64,000 nt of DNA, from contig CANPJW010000005.1 in assembly GCA_947574505.1 (NCBI GenBank), positions 1 to 64,000 on the forward strand, read 5' to 3'. Of the stretch, positions 47,182-55,200 are shown piece by piece. Positions within the stretch are counted from its first letter, which is position 1, and each line of letters starts with the position of its first letter. The notes under the pieces were generated by a model. That model had not been told where the DNA came from. It saw nothing but the letters and a program-made list of their open reading frames with translations, and ran no database searches. The DNA is from an uncultured Bacteroides sp. (lineage in GTDB: Bacteria; Bacteroidota; Bacteroidia; Bacteroidales; Bacteroidaceae). A program made the translations under genes and the position numbers.

Positions 47182-48456
47182 ATGAGGAACTTATTTCTAC
47201 TAATCGCATTATGCTGTGTGGCTTTTTCTGTTCGTGCCCAACGTCTGGTTGAAGTGGGGAAAGGCTTTAGCAGTACTTCGGTAAATACTACTGTATTCCG
47301 TAATAACTCCATTGTGACGCATGGAAACACACAATACATTTCTTATTATGACGCTGAAGGATGGCTGATGTTAGGCAAACGCCGTCTGGGCACTGGGGAA
47401 TGGATTTTGCACCGTACCCAATACAAAGGACATGTAAAAGATGCACATAACATTATCAGTATGATGGTGGACGGCGACGGCTATCTTCATCTTTCTTTTG
47501 ACCACCACGGACATAAACTGAACTATTGCCGCAGCATTGCCCCCGATACACTTGTTTTGGGAGATAAAGAGCCGATGATAGGCAACGAAGAAGAAGATGT
47601 GACCTATCCTGAATTTCATTTGTTGGCTGATGGCGGTTTGCTTTTTGTATATCGCTCGGGCGCTTCCGGAAGAGGAAATATGGTAATGAACCGATATGAT
47701 GTGAAATCCCGTAAGTGGGAGCGTGTGCAGGATGTCCTTGTAGATGGAGAAAACGAGCGGAATGCCTATTGGCAGTTGTATGTGGACCAATCAGGAACCA
47801 TCCATCTTTCTTGGGTGTGGCGTGAAACCTGGCATGTGGAAACCAACCATGACTTATGCTACGCCCGTTCTTTTGACGGAGGTAGAACCTGGTATAAGAC
47901 CAACGGACAGAAGTATGAGCTTCCTATCCGCCTGGGCAATGCCGAATATGCCTGCCGTATTCCTCAGAATGCCGAACTGATAAACCAGACCAGTATGAGT
48001 ACGGATGCCGGAGGTCATCCGTACATCGCTACCTACTGGCGCAATCCCGATAGTGATGTTCCCCAATACCGCATCGTTTGGCATGATGGCGTGAACTGGC
48101 ACAACCGACAGGTTTCCGAACGCAAGACCCCTTTCTCACTCAAAGGGGGAGGAACCAAGATGATTCCCATGTCCCGTCCCCGGATGGTGGTGGACAATGG
48201 AGAAGTGTACTATCTGTTCCGTGACCAGGAGCGTGGAAGCAAAGTTTCCATGTACTATACCAAAGACATACAGTTTGGTGAATGGCACGTGAAAGACCTG
48301 ACGGATTTTGCCGTAAATGCGTGGGAACCCAGTCATGACACGGAGTTATGGAAAATGAAGAAGCAACTTCATATTTATGTACAGGATACCCGACAGGGAG
48401 ATGGCGAGAAGCAGGTGGAAACAGAACCGCAAATGGTTTATGTGTTGGAATTGTAA
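47182..48456 (+). CDS. BNR_4-family seven-bladed propeller lyase/hydrolase
   Basis: The protein has 424 residues with a signal peptide (MRNLFLLIALCCVAFSVRAQ). The fold is a beta propeller of the BNR_4 group, which includes ulvan lyases (PL24/PL25) and the rhamnose-glucuronate enzymes GH145/PL42. Shared motifs are KDAHNIISMMVDGDGYLHLS (His89) and SFDHHGHKLNY (His108/His109), followed by TYPEFHLLADGGLLF. In the lyases such His residues take part in beta-elimination next to an uronic acid. The next gene has an unsaturated-uronyl hydrolase domain, which favours a lyase. Exact family and substrate are uncertain. GC content is higher than in neighbours. Confidence 0.78.
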   Translation: MRNLFLLIALCCVAFSVRAQRLVEVGKGFSSTSVNTTVFRNNSIVTHGNTQYISYYDAEGWLMLGKRRLGTGEWILHRTQYKGHVKDAHNIISMMVDGDGYLHLSFDHHGHKLNYCRSIAPDTLVLGDKEPMIGNEEEDVTYPEFHLLADGGLLFVYRSGASGRGNMVMNRYDVKSRKWERVQDVLVDGENERNAYWQLYVDQSGTIHLSWVWRETWHVETNHDLCYARSFDGGRTWYKTNGQKYELPIRLGNAEYACRIPQNAELINQTSMSTDAGGHPYIATYWRNPDSDVPQYRIVWHDGVNWHNRQVSERKTPFSLKGGGTKMIPMSRPRMVVDNGEVYYLFRDQERGSKVSMYYTKDIQFGEWHVKDLTDFAVNAWEPSHDTELWKMKKQLHIYVQDTRQGDGEKQVETEPQMVYVLEL

Positions 48457-48467
48457 ATAATGTGCTG

Positions 48468-48529
48468 ATTTGCCAATGACCATGCGGCATATAGCGCAAG
48501 CACATTAACACATTAGTAAATTGGCAAAT
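48468..48529. repeat. Inverted repeat in short intergenic gap
   Basis: ATTTGCCAAT (48468-48477) and ATTGGCAAAT (48520-48529) are exact reverse complements, 42 bases apart, filling the gap between the BNR gene and the fusion gene. The right part has a loose 8-9-base rhythm (CACATTAA, CACATTAGT, AAATTGGC). Confidence 0.45.
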
Positions 48530-48544
48530 TGATAAATTATTAAT

Positions 48545-50863
48545 ATGATGAACAAATTATTGAAACAAACCCTTGTTTGTGCAGGTACCTTGCTGCTTTC
48601 CATGCAGGTTGCCGCCAAACCTTCTTCCGAAGCCAAGGAAGTACGGGGGATTATAGACAAGGTAAACACTTATTGGCAAACGCATAACAAGCCCGAAGTC
48701 TGTTCGTTTTGGGACAATGCCGCTTACCACACCGGAAACATGGAGGCATACTTTCTGACCGGTAATGAAAACTACCGTGCATATTCTGAAGCCTGGGCTA
48801 TACACAATGAATGGAAGGGAGCCAAGGAAAAGGATAAGTCTAAATGGAAATACTCTTACGGTGAGAGTGATGAATATGTATTGTTCGGAGATTATCAGGT
48901 TTGTTTTCAGACATATATCGACCTTTATACTATTCTTCCGGACAACTATAAGATAGCCCGTGCCCGTGAAGTGATGGAGTATGAGATGAGTACACCCAAT
49001 CATGATTACTGGTGGTGGAGCGACGGTCTGTATATGGTAATGCCTGTCATGACCAAACTGTATAAGGTGACGGGTAATCATCTCTATTTGGATAAATTGT
49101 ATGAATATATTGTATATTCGGACAGTATCATGCTCGATCGGGAAACCGGTCTGTATTATCGGGATGCCAAATATGTTTATCCTAAACACAAGACTTCCAG
49201 CGGAAAGAAGGACTTTTGGGCACGTGGTGACGGATGGGTGCTTGCCGGACTGGCGAAGGTGCTGAAAGATCTTCCCGCTGATTACGAGCATCGTTCTTTT
49301 TTCGTAAACAAGTATGTGAAACTGGCCGAAGCAGTCGCAGCCATCCAGCAACCGGAAGGCTATTGGACCCGTAGCATGATGGATCCCACTCATGCTCCCG
49401 GACCGGAAACCAGCGGAACGGCTTTCTTTACTTACGGTTTCCTTTGGGGAATCAATAATGGCTATCTGGATGAGGCTGTGTACAAACCGGTGATAGATAA
49501 AGCATGGAACTATTTGACAAAGACTGCTTTGCAGAAGAATGGCAAGATTGGTTACGTACAGCCGATTGGTGAGAAGGCCATTCCGGGACAAGTAGTCGAT
49601 GCTGATTCTGAAGCTAATTTCGGGGTAGGTGCTTTTCTGTTGGCTGCTTGTGAATATGTCCGTTATCTGGAAGCTCCTGAAAATCAGGATCGCGCCTACT
49701 GGTGCAATTTGCTTTATAAGATGGCAGTTCCCGTACTGAGCAATATGGCGGAAGGTAATCTGAAAAAGAATATGCTGGTAGAGGTGAGCCCTAATTGGGA
49801 TGGACGTAACAAAGGGGTGACTTATATGGAAACCTTCGGACGCCTTATGGCAGGTGTCGCTCCCTGGCTGACACTTCCCGATGATGATACGGAAGAGGGA
49901 CAGATGCGCAAGCAACTCCGTGAATGGGCATTGAAAAGCTATGCCAATGCGGTGGACCCTGCCAATCCCGACTATCTGTTGTGGAGAGGACACGGACAGG
50001 CCTTGGTGGATGCGGCATACGTGGCTGAAAGTTTTCTACGTGCTTACGACCAGCTTTGGATGCCTTTGGATGACACAACCAAGAAACGTTATTTTGAAGA
50101 ATTTACCCAGTTGCGCCGTGTGGACCCGCCTTACACCAACTGGTTGCTGTTTTCTTCTACCATCGAGAGTTTCCTGGCAAAGGCAGGAGCGGAATGTGAC
50201 GAATACCGTATCAATTCGGCTATCCGCAAGGTGGAGGAATGGTACACGGGAGATGGCTGGTATGCGGACGGCCCTTCTTTCGCTTTCGACTATTATAGCA
50301 GTTATGTCTTCCATCCCATGTATCTGGAAACGTTGCAGGGCATGAAGGATGCAGGGAAATACACTCGTATTCATTATAAAAAATATTATGACCGCGCCTT
50401 GAAACGTGCCAGGAAATTCAGCCTTGTACTGGAACGCTTGATTTCTCCTGAGGGTACTTTCCCGGTATTCGGCCGTTCCATTCCTTATCGTTTGGCCACT
50501 ATGCAACCCTTGGCGCTGATGGCTTGGTATCAGCAGTTGCCCGAAGGGGTGAGCAACGGACAGGCGCGTGCCGCACTGACTTCTGTGATGCACCGGATGT
50601 ATGACAACACCGAGAACTTCAATGAGGCGGGATTCCTGACCATCGGTTTTGCAGGCCGTCAGCCCAATGTGGCGGATTGGTACACCAATAACGGCAGTCT
50701 TTACATGACATCACTGGCGTTCCTTCCGCTGGGGCTTCCTGCCGCACATCCGTTCTGGACAGATGCCGCACAACCTTGCACACAAGCCAAGGCATGGGGT
50801 GGACAGCCTTTCCCGAAAGACCATCACTGGAGTGATGATATACGCACTTGGGATTTATTCTGA
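48545..50863 (+). CDS. Fusion of GH105-like uronyl hydrolase and DUF2264 domain
   Basis: The protein has 772 residues with a signal peptide (MMNKLLKQTLVCAGTLLLSMQVAA). The N-terminal part (about 30-400) is an alpha/alpha barrel of GH88/GH105 type, with WWWSDGLYMVMP (Asp160, expected general acid) and the FWARGDGWVLAGL signature. The C-terminal part (about 420-772) is a complete DUF2264 domain: YMETFGRLMAGVAPWL, DYLLWRGHGQALVDAAYVA, RVDPPYTNWLLFSS and YTGDGWYADGPSFAFDYYSS. GH105 enzymes remove unsaturated uronic acid left by lyases. DUF2264 is probably a second barrel; its activity here is unknown. It lies 88 bases after the propeller gene. GC content is strikingly high. Confidence 0.8.
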   Translation: MMNKLLKQTLVCAGTLLLSMQVAAKPSSEAKEVRGIIDKVNTYWQTHNKPEVCSFWDNAAYHTGNMEAYFLTGNENYRAYSEAWAIHNEWKGAKEKDKSKWKYSYGESDEYVLFGDYQVCFQTYIDLYTILPDNYKIARAREVMEYEMSTPNHDYWWWSDGLYMVMPVMTKLYKVTGNHLYLDKLYEYIVYSDSIMLDRETGLYYRDAKYVYPKHKTSSGKKDFWARGDGWVLAGLAKVLKDLPADYEHRSFFVNKYVKLAEAVAAIQQPEGYWTRSMMDPTHAPGPETSGTAFFTYGFLWGINNGYLDEAVYKPVIDKAWNYLTKTALQKNGKIGYVQPIGEKAIPGQVVDADSEANFGVGAFLLAACEYVRYLEAPENQDRAYWCNLLYKMAVPVLSNMAEGNLKKNMLVEVSPNWDGRNKGVTYMETFGRLMAGVAPWLTLPDDDTEEGQMRKQLREWALKSYANAVDPANPDYLLWRGHGQALVDAAYVAESFLRAYDQLWMPLDDTTKKRYFEEFTQLRRVDPPYTNWLLFSSTIESFLAKAGAECDEYRINSAIRKVEEWYTGDGWYADGPSFAFDYYSSYVFHPMYLETLQGMKDAGKYTRIHYKKYYDRALKRARKFSLVLERLISPEGTFPVFGRSIPYRLATMQPLALMAWYQQLPEGVSNGQARAALTSVMHRMYDNTENFNEAGFLTIGFAGRQPNVADWYTNNGSLYMTSLAFLPLGLPAAHPFWTDAAQPCTQAKAWGGQPFPKDHHWSDDIRTWDLF

Positions 50864-50883
50864 TTGCTTTTAAATCCGAACGT

Positions 50884-50929
50884 CGCAGATGATACGAAGT
50901 TGTTTTTATACTTATCCGTATCATCTGCG
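50884..50929. repeat. 13-bp perfect inverted repeat after fusion gene
   Basis: CGCAGATGATACG (50884-50896) and CGTATCATCTGCG (50917-50929) are exact complements around a 20-base loop, and weaker pairing continues outward to about 50871/50942. It lies 20 bases after the fusion gene stop and may act as a terminator, though it has no T-run. Confidence 0.55.
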
Positions 50930-50991
50930 TTGTTCGTGTTTAAAAAATAAAAGCTTTGTGTCATCTGTATCTGAAAATGGCAAAAAGATAG

Positions 50992-50999
50992 TAGCTTTG
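50992..50999 (+). promoter_or_regulatory. -7-like box just before DUF3810 start
   Basis: TAGCTTTG matches TAnnTTTG but ends only five bases before the ATG at 51005. If used, the message would be almost or entirely leaderless. Confidence 0.35.
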
Positions 51000-51004
51000 C
51001 ATCC

Positions 51005-52045
51005 ATGAAAACAAAACTTCTCCCTATTCTGAGATATATAGTACTTGCATTGCTTCTTCTGTGCATTGTACTTTGCCGTTTTTTTCCCGTCATGGCCGAA
51101 GGGTATGCCTGTCATATCTATCCGTGGCTGTCGGCGGCGTTGTCCGCTATAGCTTCTGTTTTCCCTTTTTCCTTAGAGGAGGTGCTGGTGGTTGTAATCA
51201 TTTTATGGATGATTATTTATCCTTTTCTTAAACGCCGGAAGAAGAAAAGCTGGAGATTCATTGTGGGCAGGGAAGTGGAGTTGCTGGCATGGGTCTATAT
51301 CTGGTTTTATCTGGGATGGGGCTTGAATTATTTCCGTTACGATATTTACCGGCGGATGGAGGTGGAGCCTGCCGGTTACGATGAACAGGCATTCCATCGT
51401 TTCCTTGTTTCCTATACAGATAGTCTGAATCAGTCCTATACGGCTGAGGTGAAAACGGACCTTGAAAGGATGCGGCAGGAGATAAAGGAGATTTACCGGC
51501 AGGTTCCGTCTATGTATGGCTTGGCTCTTCCCCAGGATTATCAGCATCCCAAGCAGGTGTGGTTTAATCCGCTTTATTCGGGTGTGGGGGTATTGGGATA
51601 TATGGGACCTTTTTTTGCGGAGTCGCAATTGAATGAAGAATTGCTTCCTGTACAATTGCCATTTACGTATGCCCATGAACTGTCTCACCTGTTGGGGGTA
51701 AGTAATGAGGCGGAAGCGAATTATTGGGCTTACAGGGTTTGTCGCTCTTCAAAGCGGCCGGCGGTGCGTTATAGTGCCTATTTCGGTCTGTTGCCCTATG
51801 TGCTGGTCAATGCATCTTCTGTGTTGACGGAAGAGGAATTTCGTGAATGGATTAAGACGATCCGTCCCGAAGTGGTGAAGGATTATGAATATAAACGTAT
51901 GTATTGGCATGAGCGTTATAGTACCCTGTTGGGTGAAGTGCAGAATAAAATTTATAACCTGTTTTTAAAGGGTAACAACATTCCTTCCGGTAGAAAGAAT
52001 TATGCGGAAGTGATCGGGATACTGCTTTCTTTGGAAGAAAAATAG
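51005..52045 (+). CDS. DUF3810 membrane protein with HELSH motif
   Basis: The protein has 346 residues. N-terminal hydrophobic segments (about 7-27, 38-70 and 85-105) are followed by a soluble domain typical of DUF3810. It contains THELSHLL-like AHELSHLLGVSNEAEANYWAY (His224, Glu225, His228, then a downstream Glu), the zinc-peptidase HExxH pattern, suggesting a membrane-linked metallopeptidase. No substrate is known for the family. It has a high-GC enzyme gene upstream and the second HTCS downstream in the opposite orientation. Confidence 0.82.
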   Translation: MKTKLLPILRYIVLALLLLCIVLCRFFPVMAEGYACHIYPWLSAALSAIASVFPFSLEEVLVVVIILWMIIYPFLKRRKKKSWRFIVGREVELLAWVYIWFYLGWGLNYFRYDIYRRMEVEPAGYDEQAFHRFLVSYTDSLNQSYTAEVKTDLERMRQEIKEIYRQVPSMYGLALPQDYQHPKQVWFNPLYSGVGVLGYMGPFFAESQLNEELLPVQLPFTYAHELSHLLGVSNEAEANYWAYRVCRSSKRPAVRYSAYFGLLPYVLVNASSVLTEEEFREWIKTIRPEVVKDYEYKRMYWHERYSTLLGEVQNKIYNLFLKGNNIPSGRKNYAEVIGILLSLEEK

Positions 52046-52122
52046 AAACAGAATGTTCAGGCTGGACTTGAATTCGATTGTGACAGTTATAACTTGATCC
52101 AAGAGTTCTACAACAAACGAGC

Positions 52123-52203
52123 TTTATATTGTTGCTCCACTGCTACCACTTTTCATCGGCATTTCAGCAGGAAGGGTGGTAGCAGTGGCAGCAGAAATAT
52201 AAA
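52123..52203. repeat. Long inverted repeat between DUF3810 and HTCS
   Basis: CCACTGCTACCAC (52137-52149) pairs perfectly with GTGGTAGCAGTGG (52176-52188) around a 26-base loop. Outside it TTTATATT (52123-52130) pairs with AATATAAA (52196-52203), the middle being imperfect. It lies between convergent genes and could be a terminator or a small element remnant. Confidence 0.5.
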
Positions 52204-52261
52204 ACTCTAAAGAAGAACTGCTCAGGATGATACCAAGCAAGATCAGAATCCGCCAGGGAGT

Positions 52262-55200
52262 CTACTGTTTCTGTTTCACATAATCCGAAGGCGACATTCC
52301 GTATTCGTCCTTGAAACATTGGCGGAAATAGGCCACACTGCTGAATCCTATCATATAGGCTATTTCTGAAATAGTATATTGTCCGGACATCAGCAGTTCC
52401 ACTCCCTTGCGCATTTTTACCTTACGGATAAATTCGTTGGCGGACATATCTGTCAGTCCTTTTATCTTGCGGTAAAGGGTAGAGTGACTCATGCACATCT
52501 TGTCGGCAATGAAAGCGATATCCATCTTTTCCATTTCCAGATTCTCTTCGATTATTTGCGTGATTTTCTGCAAGAATTCATTATCCAGTTTGTTTAACGA
52601 ACTCACGGCACTTTCCTGTTTGGGCTGCGTATCGGCCAGTGCCAGCAAAGAGGCTATTTTCTTACGGGTTTCCAACAGATTGTTGATGCGACTGTGCAGT
52701 AGCTTGGCACTGAACGGTTTGGTAAGATAGGAATCTGCTCCGGATGCATATCCTTCTTCCTTGTCTTGTAAAGAATCTTTGGCCGTCAGTAAGATTACAG
52801 GGATATGGCTGGTGCGCATATCCTCTTTTATTCGCTTGCAAAGTTCGATACCGTCCATGACCGGCATCATGATATCACTGACAATGATGTTGGGGATTCG
52901 TGCCTGTGCCAGTTCCCAGCCTTCTTTACCATCCTTGGCAGTGATTACTTCATAGATATCTGTAAAAGAGCTCCGGATGTATTCCCGTATGTCGGCATTG
53001 TCCTCTACCACCAGTACAATGGGATGAGTGTCGGTTGGTGCGTCGGCAACGGTGGCTTTCTCTGTATCCATCGGCCTTTTTTCCATATCATGTTGGGCAT
53101 GGATAGCGTTGGGGTACGTATTCTCGGTGAGCAGGCGCAGCGTGAATGTGGTTCCCGTATCCACTGCGCTTTCTACTTTCAGGATTCCTTCGTGCAATTC
53201 GCTCAAGCCTTTGACCAGAGCGAGCCCGATTCCCGAACCCGATGCCTGATATTTGCTTTTTGCCTGATAATAGCGATCGAAAATGTGTGGTAACGCTTCG
53301 GCGTCAATGCCATGGCCGGTATCACTGACACTGATTTCCGTGTATTTTATCTGGTTCTCTTCTACTGAACGGAGTGATAAGGTGATATCTCCCTCGGAAG
53401 TATATTTGGCAGCATTGCTCATCAGGTTGTCCAGTATGATGGTGATCATGTCCGCGTCATAGAAGATTTCCGTATCTTCTGTTTCGATATGAATATGATA
53501 ATTTACTTTGTTATTGGGATTCAGCTCTTTGTAACGTAATCCCACTTCCTGTACCAATTGTCCCAGATCTCCCTTGACTACAGATAATTTACGGTTCTGG
53601 GTCTCGGTCTTGCGGAATTCCAGTATGCGGTTTATCAGATTCAGCAGACGGGTGGCGCTATCATGAATGATGCTGATTTTGTTGGCGTGTTTGGGAGATA
53701 AGGTGGCATCACTCAACAGGTCTTCCAATGGACCTAGAATCAGCGTGAGCGGAGTACGCAGTTCATGGGTGATGTTGGTGTAGAAGCGCAGGCGTTCTTC
53801 ATTCAGTTCTTGTTTGTTCAGACTTTGCTTGCGCTCCACTTCCAGTGAACTCTCTAAGTCCAGTTTACGTTTATAAAAACGGAGCAATGCATATAATGCG
53901 AAGATAAACAATATGACATAACCCAATTTGGCATACCAGGTAAGCCAAAGGGGAGGAGCAATAAAGATATTCAATGAGGCGATTTCTTTGTCCCATTCTT
54001 GATTACGGATGCGTGTTCTCACTTTGAAGTTATATTTACCTGGAGGAATATTACGAAAAATTACTTGATTTTCTCCTTGTGTGTCATACCATCTGTTTTC
54101 AAGGCCTTCTAGCATATAAGTGAATTCTACCTGTGGACTTTGTGTGTAGTCTAATACATTAAATGTAATGCGAAAACTATTCTGATTATAAGGTAAATGG
54201 ACTACTCCCTTTTTGAATGGAATTGAAATTTCAGCATCTTTACTTTCTGTTTTTTTATTGTATTTGCAGAATTGGGTGATTTTAACAGGGGAAACTTGGC
54301 GGATAGAAGATAGTTCTTTGGGGTTAAAGAAACATGCTCCATTTTGAGAGCCGAAATAGATAATTCCATTGTGAGTCATACAAGTGGAGCCGTTCATGAA
54401 ATCACCCATCGGAACTCCGTCGTGATGATTATAATTATAAAATAGGTTTTGTTTTGGATCTAAACAGGAGATGCCGTCATTACTACTTATCCAAATTCTT
54501 TTTTCCAAATCTTCGCAAATAGCACGTATATAACTGTTTTCTAAACCTTCCTTTTCTTTAAAGATTTTGTATCTGTTTGGTTGGCTGGTATTTTTGAATA
54601 CGGCTAGTCCTTCGCGGGTCGCAACCCATATTTGCTCTTCTGAATCTTTTATCATGTGATTCACAGCATTGGAGCAGAAGCCGTTTTCAATAACGAAATT
54701 CCATAGTAGCTTATTGTTTACATCAAAGATAGAGATGCCTTTGCCGAAAGTTCCTACCCATAATTTACCCTCTTTGTCACGCAAAAGAGAATGTACCATG
54801 ATGTCTGGTAATTGTTTTTGTATTTCTTCTTCCTTTACGAGTACTTCATTTGTACAGGAATAGATTCCGGTTTCAGTCCCAATCCACATTTTTCCGTTCT
54901 GATCTTCATAAAAGCATCTGACATCTAGATTGTTGAATAGACTAGAGGATATGTGAACAATTTCTTGTTTATCTGGTTTATAGAGCAGTATTCCGTTTTT
55001 GTAAGTTCCAAGCCATAGACGTTTCTGTCTGTCTTCATAAATGGTATTGATATGCGTGTTGTACACAAGTTCATGCGAGTAAAGATCATATGTCTTTATT
55101 TTCTTTCCATTTATAAATAATCCCAATTCATCTTCACTTCCTAGCCATACTTGATTGTCTGTAGCCCACATTCCCCACACTTGTTTGTAGCTTAGTCCTT

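Noticed and set aside
48557..49993. 478-codon open frame on the minus strand
   Set aside because: It is antisense to the GH105-DUF2264 gene, has no recognisable domain, and such long shadows are expected in GC-rich coding sequence.
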